Source of the DNA: Enteractinococcus fodinae
GTDB taxonomy: Bacteria; Actinomycetota; Actinomycetes; Actinomycetales; Micrococcaceae
DNA length: 64,000 nucleotides
NCBI RefSeq assembly: GCF_031458395.1
Contig: NZ_JAVDYJ010000001.1
Location: 2,046,001 to 2,110,000 of the forward strand
Direction of reading: 5' to 3'
The position numbers and the translations under genes are program-made. This document shows, in pieces, positions 21,814 through 29,754 of the stretch. Below the pieces are notes generated by a model, which did not search any database, was not told the DNA's origin, and was given only the letters and a program-made list of their open reading frames with translations. The stretch's first letter is position 1. Every line of letters begins with the position of its first letter.

Positions 21814-23018
21814 TCCTGTGGCTCATCAGGGTTGGTAAATTCTGGATAATCGGCGCGCAGCTCGGCCACCGTGAGTTGTTCTTCCGATGTCACCGACTGC
21901 GGCCAAGTCAGCGGCGCGTGCTGACGGGGTGGCAGCACTTTCGAGTTTTCTAACTGGAACGACAGTGCCGCACCGTCGGGGCCATATGCCCACGGAATCC
22001 CGGGGGTGGCCCCTTGGGTATTCTCAGCCCGACCACCGGCCAGCAGGGCTTCGGTTGCCGAGAGCTGGCGGATCGCGATCGCATCCACTCGAGAGGGGTG
22101 ATGGTGGGCAAAATGGGTATAAATTTCGGGGTCGTGTTGGCCGTCATCACCGATCAGCGTCCACGATAAGTGTGGGAAGTCATCGGCGAGCCGAGCCAGC
22201 GCACTGACCTTATGGGCCATCCCGGACCGGAACCAGCGGTCTTCGGTGGGTCCCCACGAGGTCAACAACATGGGTCCCAGTGGGAACAGGTGGCGGGTCA
22301 TGAACCGGGTCAGGGTGTGGGCGACGTTCCAGGGCCCGGTGGAGACATAGAACACCGGGATGCCGGCGTCTTGTTCTGCCAGCCGGTTGAGCATCACGGG
22401 CATGCCGGCCACCGGCCGACGAGCGTGTTCATCGAGCAAAAATGAGTTCCAGGCTGCCGTCAGCGGGCGTGGCAGCGCGGTCACCCAGACCGTGTCATCC
22501 ACGTCGCAAATCACGGCACGGTCGGTGTGGTCATCGATGATCAGTACGTCTTGGCTGGTCGAATCTGCACCCTCAATGTGTAAGGTCACGGTCGACCACC
22601 CGGGCTCGAGTTCGCACGCAATGCGGGCATCGACCACCCCGTTGCGGTCTGCGCGCACAGGGTGACGTTGACCGTTGACCTCAATTTCGACTTTGGCATA
22701 CGCGATGGGTGGCGAGACGAAGTTTTGCCAGCCACGCACCCCGTCGCGCACAATCTGGGCCATGTATTCGGCTTCGGTCCATTCCGGATTCGACAGCAAC
22801 ACGCGCGAAAAGATCCGCACCCACCGCGGTGATCCGTAGCCGGTAAATGACAGGATGCGTGGCTTTGCGCCGCGGCGGCGAGCGCGATCGCGACGCCGTC
22901 GTTGGAAGCTGTAATAGCTCAGGGTGGCTAGCTGCTCGGGTGGGGAGGCTTCACTGCCCGGGGCAGCATGAAACCGCGGGATGGTCGGAAAACGATAGGT
23001 TTTAGGACGACGCGCCAT
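21810..23018 (-). CDS. APP1-type phosphatidate phosphatase domain protein (DUF2183)
   Basis: The 402-residue protein has the App1 catalytic domain: VICDVDDTVWVTALP near residue 170 is the DxDDT HAD-type nucleophile loop, STGPWN follows near 230, and LIGDDGQHDPEIY near 290 supplies the Mg-binding acids. Eukaryotic App1 dephosphorylates phosphatidic acid; the bacterial members are less studied. A conserved N-terminal beta-rich region (about 40-150) precedes the catalytic part. It starts at ATG 23018 and is cotranslated with the thioesterase. An inositol monophosphatase-family gene starts 73 bp away on the other strand. Confidence 0.87.
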   Translation of the reverse strand: MARRPKTYRFPTIPRFHAAPGSEASPPEQLATLSYYSFQRRRRDRARRRGAKPRILSFTGYGSPRWVRIFSRVLLSNPEWTEAEYMAQIVRDGVRGWQNFVSPPIAYAKVEIEVNGQRHPVRADRNGVVDARIACELEPGWSTVTLHIEGADSTSQDVLIIDDHTDRAVICDVDDTVWVTALPRPLTAAWNSFLLDEHARRPVAGMPVMLNRLAEQDAGIPVFYVSTGPWNVAHTLTRFMTRHLFPLGPMLLTSWGPTEDRWFRSGMAHKVSALARLADDFPHLSWTLIGDDGQHDPEIYTHFAHHHPSRVDAIAIRQLSATEALLAGGRAENTQGATPGIPWAYGPDGAALSFQLENSKVLPPRQHAPLTWPQSVTSEEQLTVAELRADYPEFTNPDEPQE

Positions 23019-23091
23019 AGACTTGCTAGTTCCACTCCTTGGTCACCCAGACAGTCTAGTACGTTACGGTACCTGGTTTATGGTGGAGTCC

Positions 23092-23883
23092 ATGACATCT
23101 CTGCGCACCCGAGCTCTACAAGCTGCCCGCCCGGTCGCTGCGAAACTCGCCGCAGCGTTTGCTGCCGGCTCCGTTGTGGCGACCACCAAGACGAACCGTC
23201 ATGACTTGGTCTCGCAATGGGATCACGAGGCCGAAGCCTTACTGAAGGCCGGACTCGCCGGGGACGGGGCGGTCTTTTGGGGTGAAGAATCCGGTCGCGA
23301 ACCCGCCACGGCCCCTGGGCAGCTGGAGTGGATAATCGACCCCATTGACGGGACCAGTAACTTTGTCCACGGCTACCCGCTGTTTTCGATCTCAATTGCC
23401 GCGGTCCAAGACGACCAGGTGATGGCGGCCGTGGTGGTCGACCCGGTGACCGGCGATGAATTCTCTGCCGACCCCACCGGCGCCTATCTCAACGACCAAC
23501 CACTGGCTGCACGGCCTGCCCCGGCCGAACCGGCACAGTACAACCTGGTGACGTCGTTTCCTGCCGCTGAGATCTTGCAGCGCGCCCCACAAGCCACCGA
23601 GGTGTTTGCAGAGTTCGTCACAAGTTTCGCCACCGTGCGTCGGCTCGTATCGGGGGCCTTAGAGATTTGCTATGCCGCACGCGGTATCGCCGATCTGGTC
23701 TTAGGGGTGGACGCCAGCCCCTGGGATGTGGCCGCAGCATCCTATATTCTGACCCAAGCCGGCGGCACCTACCTGACCGGCACTACCGGGCCGGCCCACT
23801 TGGCCCCGAATTACGTGGCGGTGGCCCCGGGCAGATCAGCCCAAGCCATCGCCGACAGTTTCGACAAGATCCGTCAAATGTGA
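23092..23883 (+). CDS. Inositol monophosphatase-family protein
   Basis: The 263-residue protein belongs to the Mg-dependent, Li-sensitive phosphatase family (IMPase, CysQ, histidinol-phosphatase HisN). Visible metal ligands are Glu in WGEESG, Asp residues in IDPIDGTSNFVHGYP and Asp in DASPWDVAAASYIL. Start choice is not firm: ATG 23092 has GGAG only 3 nt upstream, ATG 23080 lies 12 nt earlier, and a further upstream TTG is unlikely. In actinobacteria such genes may supply inositol, nucleotide or histidinol phosphatase activity; nothing nearby decides among them. Confidence 0.9.
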   Translation: MTSLRTRALQAARPVAAKLAAAFAAGSVVATTKTNRHDLVSQWDHEAEALLKAGLAGDGAVFWGEESGREPATAPGQLEWIIDPIDGTSNFVHGYPLFSISIAAVQDDQVMAAVVVDPVTGDEFSADPTGAYLNDQPLAARPAPAEPAQYNLVTSFPAAEILQRAPQATEVFAEFVTSFATVRRLVSGALEICYAARGIADLVLGVDASPWDVAAASYILTQAGGTYLTGTTGPAHLAPNYVAVAPGRSAQAIADSFDKIRQM

Positions 23884-23906
23884 CACCCCGGGGCCGAACT
23901 GTGGCG

Positions 23907-23930
23907 TGAGCTAGCTCAAGGCAGGACAAT
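23907..23930 (+). promoter_or_regulatory. 12-bp palindrome and -10 box before PNPOx gene
   Basis: TGAGCTAGCTCA (23907-23918) is a perfect palindrome; GACAAT (23925-23930) ends 7 nt before ATG 23938, and no ribosome binding site follows. The layout suggests a leaderless transcript whose promoter spacer carries an operator. Confidence 0.4.
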
Positions 23931-23937
23931 AGAGTAT

Positions 23938-24456
23938 ATGAGCGCCTACATGTTTGAACACGAAAAAGACCAACCGGTTCTGGAACTGACCCGCCAGCAA
24001 GCCAAATTGTTACTACGTAATACCCGCCACGGCCGATTAGCGTTTGTAGCAGACGGACAGATCGAAGTCTTGCCGGTCAACTACGCGTTCGACGGCAAAA
24101 AGCTCTACTTCCGCACCGCTCCTGGCGCGAAACTTCTGGCGGCAGAATCCCAGGCGATGGTGGCCTTCGAAACCGACGGCATCTTGCCCGATGAAGGCTG
24201 GTCGGTTGTGGTTCGCGGCAACATCAGCACCGTCGCCGAAGAAGATATCGACTACGTTCGCGGGCTGGGACTTGCCCCGTGGGTGCCGACCCATAAAGAC
24301 TTCTTCGTCTCCCTAAGCGTCACCGACATGACCGGACGGCACTTCATCTTTGCTCGGCAGCCAGAACGCGGCGATGAGCAAACTTTCCGCTATGATCCGG
24401 ATCAGCCCCGGTCTACCCCACCGCAAGATCCCGACCCGACGAAACTATCGCGTTAG
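23938..24456 (+). CDS. Pyridoxamine 5'-phosphate oxidase-like flavin-binding protein
   Basis: This 172-residue protein has the split-barrel FMN-binding fold of the PNPOx-like/nitroimidazole-resistance group, with LLRNTRHGRLAFVADG and LPVNYAFDGKKLYFRTAPGAK in the first 65 residues and the dimer-interface strand GWSVVVRGNIS. Members bind FMN, F420 or haem and often reduce quinones or protect against oxidative stress. The last 25 residues are Pro/Asp-rich and probably disordered. It appears to be leaderless. Its stop overlaps that of the DUF202 gene by 4 nt. Confidence 0.87.
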   Translation: MSAYMFEHEKDQPVLELTRQQAKLLLRNTRHGRLAFVADGQIEVLPVNYAFDGKKLYFRTAPGAKLLAAESQAMVAFETDGILPDEGWSVVVRGNISTVAEEDIDYVRGLGLAPWVPTHKDFFVSLSVTDMTGRHFIFARQPERGDEQTFRYDPDQPRSTPPQDPDPTKLSR

Positions 24457-24809
24457 AACAGCCACACCCCGGCAATGCCGGTCGCGGCGATCAGCACCGC
24501 CATGACCGTCATCCAGAAGACCGCCCAGAAATCTGCTGCGACTTTCTCGTAGTTGATCCCGGCCACCTGTACTCGGTAACGGCGACGCTGCGAGAGCTGT
24601 ATCAAGCCCACCCCGACCACGGCGATTGCCACGGGGACGAACGCCACGACACCCACCGAGGGATACCAGCGAATCAGTAATAATGCCACCACCGCGGTCG
24701 CTAGCCCGGTTCTGCCCCAGGACATGACCGTGCGTTCCGGTTGGAGCCCGGGATCCTCGTGGTGCGGTAGCGGCCGACGAGGAACTGGCCGAACCGATCT
24801 AAAAACCAT
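24453..24809 (-). CDS. DUF202-domain membrane protein (second of pair)
   Basis: The 118-residue protein carries the DUF202 signature DPGLQPERTVMSWGRTGLA (residues 19-37) followed by three hydrophobic segments (about 36-55, 57-72 and 97-117). DUF202 proteins are small membrane proteins of unknown function. Its start overlaps the end of the neighbouring YidH-like DUF202 gene by 11 nt, so the pair is coupled. It converges with the PNPOx gene through a 4-nt stop overlap. Confidence 0.85.
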   Translation of the reverse strand: MVFRSVRPVPRRPLPHHEDPGLQPERTVMSWGRTGLATAVVALLLIRWYPSVGVVAFVPVAIAVVGVGLIQLSQRRRYRVQVAGINYEKVAADFWAVFWMTVMAVLIAATGIAGVWLF

Positions 24810-25200
24810 TGGTCACCCAGATGGCCAACAGGACAGTCACAGCAGCGACCGCACACACCAGAGCAATGAGCGGGATCCACAACGGAATCGGCAACGACCG
24901 TCTCTGACGCATCGCGGTTTCAACCCGTAACCAGCGTCCGGCCGCCGAGACCGCGAGCAGACCGCCCAGGACCAATAAGGTGGTACCCAGCACCTTGCGC
25001 GCGGTGTCATCAAAAATATCGTGAGTGAATGCTTCGACTGCGATCCCCCCGGCCAGCAGCGCCAACGAGGTGCGGATCCAGGCCAGAAAGGTGCGCTCAT
25101 TGGCCAACGTAAATCGCGGATCCGGGTCATTGCCTCCCCGCAAAGCCCGAGGGACTCTTTTACGCTTGGGTATAGCTGAATGGTCTTCACCGGATTCCAT
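24799..25200 (-). CDS. DUF202-domain membrane protein, YidH-like (first of pair)
   Basis: This 133-residue protein contains the DUF202 signature RFTLANERTFLAWIRTSLAL and three membrane segments (about 50-70, 82-100 and 112-132). I start it at ATG 25200 because TACACT lies exactly 7 nt upstream, a leaderless arrangement repeated in this window; a longer opening upstream has no family resemblance. It is the first gene of a two-gene DUF202 unit divergent from the ferritin-VIT transporter, 85 bp away, suggesting a shared membrane or metal role, which is inference only. Confidence 0.85.
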   Translation of the reverse strand: MESGEDHSAIPKRKRVPRALRGGNDPDPRFTLANERTFLAWIRTSLALLAGGIAVEAFTHDIFDDTARKVLGTTLLVLGGLLAVSAAGRWLRVETAMRQRRSLPIPLWIPLIALVCAVAAVTVLLAIWVTNGF

Positions 25201-25285
25201 AATCCACAGTGTAACGCACCCCTCAAAGCCAACCGGGTAGTGTAGAGGACGACTGTATTGGCCCACCGATACGCAAGGAGTGCGA

Positions 25286-26416
25286 ATGTCAGCTGCACAG
25301 CATCACGACGACGTGACCGCGGCCCAAGAGCCGACGAAAGCACAAATTCGTCGCTGGCAACGCTACTTAGCAGATGAGATCGCCGAGGGGCAGATCTACC
25401 GGGATCTGGCCAAACGCAGCAAACGACCCGAAAAAGATATCCTGATCGGTCTAGCCGACGCCGAAGAACGCCACGCGCAACACTGGCGCGACCTACTGGG
25501 TGAACACGCCGAAGTCCGACGCCGGCCCAGCCTGCATCGGGCCCTGTTACGCTTTCTAGCTCGCATATTCGGCTCGGTCTTTGTTCTTGCTTTGATGCAA
25601 CGTGCCGAGTCCAACTCCCCCTATACCGCGGACTCTGAAGTACCTCGCGAGATCGCCGCGGATGAGGCTATCCATGAGGAAGTCGTCCGCGGATTAGCAG
25701 CCAGAGGTCGCGAAACGATGGCAGGCAATTTCCGTGCCGCGGTCTTTGGCGCCAACGACGGGCTGGTCTCGAACTTGGCGTTAGTCATGGGGATCGGTGC
25801 CACCGGTGTCGCCCCATCGGTCGTGCTATTCACCGGGATTGCCGGTCTGCTAGCGGGGGCTCTGAGTATGGGTGCCGGTGAATACGTCTCGGTGCGCTCG
25901 CAACGGGAACTCCTGGAAGCTTCGCACCCTACCCACGTGACCCTGCGGGCTGCCAAACACTTAGACATCGAACAAAACGAACTTGAGTTGGTCTATCGCG
26001 CTCGCGGCATGACCCCAGAGGACGCCAGTCACCGGGCCCTAGAACGCCTGGGATATCTCAGCTGCGACTGCAACCCGACATTTTCTGCTCGCCCCGATGG
26101 TTCCAAAGGCCCCGAGGAAGAGCTGAAGCAGCAAGAGTTCGAGGCCGTGGGGAACCCTTGGAAAGTGGCCTTCTCCTCGTTCTTTTTCTTCGCAATCGGG
26201 GCGATCATCCCGGTGCTGCCATTTCTGTTCGGTGCCACGGGCATGACCGCTCTGCTATGGGCGTTGGGCCTCGTGTCGCTCGCGCTAATAATCACCGGCG
26301 GGATTGTCGGGCTGCTCTCAGGTGCTCCCCCCTTCAAACGAGCCCTACGCCAACTCTGCATCGGCCTGGGAGCTGCGGGGGTAACCTACGTGGTGGGCTT
26401 GTTCTTCAACGTCTGA
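25286..26416 (+). CDS. VIT1/CCC1-family Fe/Mn transporter with N-terminal ferritin-like domain
   Basis: The 376-residue protein joins a rubrerythrin/ferritin-like four-helix domain (about 12-140; Glu residues and the EERHAQHW metal motif) to a five-helix VIT1/CCC1 transporter domain (about 145-376; NFRAAVFGANDGLVSNLALVMG and GAGEYVSVRSQREL). Such fusions bind and export iron or manganese, as in plant MbfA-like proteins. The ATG 25286 follows AAGGAG by 5 nt. The neighbouring divergent genes are two DUF202 proteins. No iron box was recognised in the 85-bp spacer. Export of iron under overload is the likely role by analogy with MbfA. Confidence 0.92.
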   Translation: MSAAQHHDDVTAAQEPTKAQIRRWQRYLADEIAEGQIYRDLAKRSKRPEKDILIGLADAEERHAQHWRDLLGEHAEVRRRPSLHRALLRFLARIFGSVFVLALMQRAESNSPYTADSEVPREIAADEAIHEEVVRGLAARGRETMAGNFRAAVFGANDGLVSNLALVMGIGATGVAPSVVLFTGIAGLLAGALSMGAGEYVSVRSQRELLEASHPTHVTLRAAKHLDIEQNELELVYRARGMTPEDASHRALERLGYLSCDCNPTFSARPDGSKGPEEELKQQEFEAVGNPWKVAFSSFFFFAIGAIIPVLPFLFGATGMTALLWALGLVSLALIITGGIVGLLSGAPPFKRALRQLCIGLGAAGVTYVVGLFFNV

Positions 26417-26450
26417 TCCCACCCACTGACACGTTTGCTCATCACCGCAT

Positions 26451-27365
26451 TTACATCACGGTGGGCCCCTCACGGTGTGAGTGGAGTTTCTCCGCATAAT
26501 CTTGGAGCGCCTGATACACCGTAGCCACGGCGGGGTTGCGTTGAGACTCTTGGCGCACCACGGCCCAAAAGGTGGCGGCATAGGAAAATTCAGTCTCCAG
26601 CACCGAGACCAGGCCGGGATGCGGCTCGGCCATGAAATCGGGTAATAACCCGATACCGGCGCCTTCCAGGGTGGCGGTCAGATGGGCATAAACATTTGTT
26701 GAGGAGATCCCGGTGCGCATGTGGGGCAGCTTCGCTAATGCGGCATCAAGATCCTGAACCAACAGGATCGCTTCCACGTAGTAGTTCAGCCGGTGGTCTT
26801 TCAGGTCTGCCAACCTGGCAGGCGTACGGTGGTGCTTCAAATACTCCGGTGTGGCATAGAGCTTGAGGTGATATTGCAACAAGGGGTGTTCCCACGAGCG
26901 TGGTACCTGAGGTTTTCCGACGACGATTTCTAAGTCGAGACCCGAGCGGTTCCGTCGGGCACGCTGGGTCGAAGTGAACAACTCAAGATCCAGACCCGGA
27001 TGATGGTCTTGCATGTGTGCCAGCGCAGGGACCGCGATGTGGCCGGTGAAAGCTTCTGGCGCGCCAATCCGGACGGTACCGGTCACGGCCGCGTCGGTTT
27101 GTTCCGATACGAGTTTGGCCAAGGAGTGTTCGATCTCTTCGGCGATCTCGAAGACCTGACGGCCTTCGGTCGTGATCTCCCAGCCAGCTGGAGAACGAAG
27201 CAGCAGTCGTTGGCCGGTGATTTTTTCTAATGCATTAATTCGGCGGGAGACGGTGGCGTGGTTGATGCCCAGGGAATCTGCAGCGGCGGTGAACCGTCCC
27301 AGTCTCGCTACCGTCAGAAATGTCATCAACGACGGTAGATTACTGTGCAGTTCTTCCCAATCCAT
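26451..27365 (-). CDS. LysR-family transcriptional regulator
   Basis: The 304-residue protein has an N-terminal winged helix (about 5-65; FTAAADSLGINHATVSRRINALE) and a C-terminal periplasmic-binding-like effector domain (about 90-295). I choose ATG 27365 since TACACT lies exactly 7 nt upstream and the protein then begins MDWEELHSNLPSL, normal for LysR proteins. It is not divergent from a target gene: sucD lies downstream on the same strand and the ferritin-VIT gene converges on it, so its regulon cannot be guessed. Confidence 0.9.
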   Translation of the reverse strand: MDWEELHSNLPSLMTFLTVARLGRFTAAADSLGINHATVSRRINALEKITGQRLLLRSPAGWEITTEGRQVFEIAEEIEHSLAKLVSEQTDAAVTGTVRIGAPEAFTGHIAVPALAHMQDHHPGLDLELFTSTQRARRNRSGLDLEIVVGKPQVPRSWEHPLLQYHLKLYATPEYLKHHRTPARLADLKDHRLNYYVEAILLVQDLDAALAKLPHMRTGISSTNVYAHLTATLEGAGIGLLPDFMAEPHPGLVSVLETEFSYAATFWAVVRQESQRNPAVATVYQALQDYAEKLHSHREGPTVM

Positions 27366-27431
27366 GCTTGTCAGTGTACTGGACCCCCAGCACACCTGCG
27401 GGGTCGCAGAACAGAAGTTGCGTTAACCACC

Positions 27432-27465
27432 ACCGGAGTCCAAGCGCTCAGGCTTAGACTCCGGT
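27432..27465 (-). terminator. Intrinsic terminator of sucCD
   Basis: ACCGGAGTC (27432-27440) pairs with GACTCCGGT (27457-27465); an inner AGC/GCT pair extends the stem. It lies 27 bp after the sucD stop. The T-run on the minus strand is poor; on the plus strand GTGTTTT follows. Confidence 0.75.
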
Positions 27466-27491
27466 AAGGGTGTTTTGGCGATCAGGGAAGC

Positions 27492-28409
27492 TTAGAGGTT
27501 TTCCATGATCTTGCGCATCTTGTCAGCGGCTTCGGTTGGGGTCTGACCAACCTGAACGCCTGCTGCTTCGAGGGCTTCTTTCTTGGCGGCTGCGGTACCG
27601 GAAGAACCGGACACGATCGCACCGGCGTGACCCATGGTCTTGCCTTCTGGTGCGGTGAAACCAGCGATGTAGCCGACAACTGGTTTGGTGACGTGGTCCT
27701 TAATGTACTCGGCGGCCTTTTCTTCGGCGTCGCCACCGATTTCACCGATCATGATGATGGCTTTGGTTTCATCATCTTTCTCGAAGGCTTCCAGCGCGTC
27801 GATGTGGGTGGTGCCGATGATGGGGTCGCCACCGATCCCGATCGCAGTCGAGATACCGATACCGGACAGCTCGTGCATCATCTGATAAGTCAGGGTTCCC
27901 GACTTCGAAACCAGACCGATGGGTCCGGTGCCGGTGATGTTGGCTGGGGTAATACCGGCCAGCGCAACACCCGGGGTGATGATACCGGGGCAGTTTGGCC
28001 CGATGATGCGTGTCTTTGGTTTCCCATTGGCATCGACGTTGGCCTGGGAGGCTGCGAAGAATTCGGCGGTGTCCTGAACAGGGATACCTTCGGTGATGAC
28101 AACCAGCAGTTCGATTTCGGCTTCGATGGCTTCCATCGCAGCGTCTTTCGCGAACTTCGGTGGCACAAACATCACCGAGACGTTCGCGCCGGTTTCTTTC
28201 ATCGCTTCTTCAACGGTGCCATACACGTTCAGTGAGACGTCGTTGCCGTCGGCGTCGACGTGCTCAACGGTTTCGCCTGCACGACGAGCGTTGACACCAC
28301 CGACGATGTTGCTACCGGCTTTGAGCATCAGTGCGGTGTGCTTGGTACCTTCGCCACCGGTAATACCCTGGACGATGATCTTGGAGTCTTTATTGAGGAA
28401 AATCGACAT
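27492..28409 (-). CDS. sucD: Succinyl-CoA synthetase alpha subunit
   Basis: SucD forms the CoA-binding and phosphohistidine-carrying subunit of the TCA-cycle enzyme that makes ATP or GTP from succinyl-CoA. The N-terminal CoA motif [13 protein letters not shown], the catalytic His in [14 protein letters not shown] near residue 258 and a length of 305 residues are all typical. It starts 18 bp after sucC and both end at the terminator at 27432-27465. Codon use is strongly biased, consistent with high expression. Confidence 0.97.
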   Translation of the reverse strand: MSIFLNKDSKIIVQGITGGEGTKHTALMLKAGSNIVGGVNARRAGETVEHVDADGNDVSLNVYGTVEEAMKETGANVSVMFVPPKFAKDAAMEAIEAEIELLVVITEGIPVQDTAEFFAASQANVDANGKPKTRIIGPNCPGIITPGVALAGITPANITGTGPIGLVSKSGTLTYQMMHELSGIGISTAIGIGGDPIIGTTHIDALEAFEKDDETKAIIMIGEIGGDAEEKAAEYIKDHVTKPVVGYIAGFTAPEGKTMGHAGAIVSGSSGTAAAKKEALEAAGVQVGQTPTEAADKMRKIMENL

Positions 28410-28427
28410 TTTCTGTGTATCCCGTCC

Positions 28428-29591
28428 TTATTTATTCGCCAGCTCGGCAGCTTTGTCAGCGCCTTCGTCCATGGTGGCCGCGATAGTGACCAGCGGATGG
28501 TTGGCTTCGGCCAGAATGGCGCGACCTTCTTCAACTTTGTTTCCGTCGAGACGCACAACGAGTGGTTTCGTTGCGGAGTCCCCAAGGATGTCCAGGGCTT
28601 GGACAATACCGTTGGCGACCTGGTCGCACGCGGTGATGCCGCCGAAGACGTTGACGAAGACGGAGTTGACGTCTGGGTCGCCCAGGATGACATCCAGACC
28701 ATCGGCCATGATTTGGGCGTCTGCGCCACCACCGATGTCTAGGAAGTTGGCTGGCTTGACGTTGCCATGGTTTTCACCAGCGTATGCAACGACGTCCAGG
28801 GTGGACATAACAAGGCCTGCACCGTTACCGATAACACCGACGTTGCCTTCGAGCTTGACGTAGTTCAAGCCTTTGGCTTCCGCTTTGGCTTCCAGTGGGT
28901 TCTCGGTGCGCTCATCGACGAGCTTGGCGTGCTCTGGCTGACGGAAGTCAGCGTTGTCATCCACGGTGACTTTGCCGTCGAGGGCAATGAGTTTGCCTTC
29001 ACCGGTCAGGACCAGTGGGTTGACTTCAACCAGCGTGGCATCTTCTTCTTTGAAGACTTCGCCGAGTTTTACCAAAACTTCGGCGATGTCGCTTTGCATA
29101 TCTGAAGCGAATTTCGCTTCGGCAGCAATCTTTTCTGCAACCTCGCGGTTCAAACCGGTGGTTGGTGAGACCTCAACCCGAGCAAGATCTTCCGGACGCT
29201 CTTCGGCCAGCTGCTCGATATCCATGCCACCTTCTACCGAGGCCATGGCCAGGTAGGTGCGGTTGGCACGATCCAGCAAGATCGAGAAGTAGTATTCCTC
29301 TTTGATGTCGGCGCCTTCGGCGATCATCACCTGGTGTACGGTGTGACCTTTGATGTCCATGCCAAGGATCTCTTTGGCATATTCATAGGCTTCGTCAGCA
29401 GTTTTGGCGACTTTGACACCGCCGGCTTTACCGCGGCCACCAACTTTGACTTGGGCTTTGACCACGGTGACGCCACCGAGTTTTTCGGCGGCGGCTTTTG
29501 CTTCTTCCGGGGTTTCGGCAACGATCCCAGCGAGCACGGGTACCCCGTGTGCTTCGAAAAGATCGCGTGCCTGGTATTCATACAGGTCCAC
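28428..29591 (-). CDS. sucC: Succinyl-CoA synthetase beta subunit (ADP-forming)
   Basis: SucC is the nucleotide-binding ATP-grasp subunit. Its 387 residues begin [19 protein letters not shown], carry the ATP-grasp lysine region [17 protein letters not shown] and the Mg-binding EVNPLVL, and end with a CoA-ligase domain containing [14 protein letters not shown]. The ATG is preceded by AAAAGGACTGC. In the 163-bp spacer before it a 7-bp hairpin (29634-29640 with 29651-29657) occurs in the leader; its role is unknown. Confidence 0.97.
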   Translation of the reverse strand: MDLYEYQARDLFEAHGVPVLAGIVAETPEEAKAAAEKLGGVTVVKAQVKVGGRGKAGGVKVAKTADEAYEYAKEILGMDIKGHTVHQVMIAEGADIKEEYYFSILLDRANRTYLAMASVEGGMDIEQLAEERPEDLARVEVSPTTGLNREVAEKIAAEAKFASDMQSDIAEVLVKLGEVFKEEDATLVEVNPLVLTGEGKLIALDGKVTVDDNADFRQPEHAKLVDERTENPLEAKAEAKGLNYVKLEGNVGVIGNGAGLVMSTLDVVAYAGENHGNVKPANFLDIGGGADAQIMADGLDVILGDPDVNSVFVNVFGGITACDQVANGIVQALDILGDSATKPLVVRLDGNKVEEGRAILAEANHPLVTIAATMDEGADKAAELANK

Positions 29592-29754
29592 GGGTTTGCA
29601 GTCCTTTTACCTCGACAACGATTGAATGAGATACCCGGTTTCAGAATCTCAACCGGGCACCTACGAGTTCGGCAGCATGCCTGAGAACTCCTAACGCCTT
29701 ACCATAGTGCACGGCCAGACGTCTTCTAGAACCATGACCAATTGTTGGTGGGAT

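Noticed and set aside
27627-28235. A 202-codon open frame opposite sucD
   Set aside because: The true sucD frame has all family motifs; this one has none.
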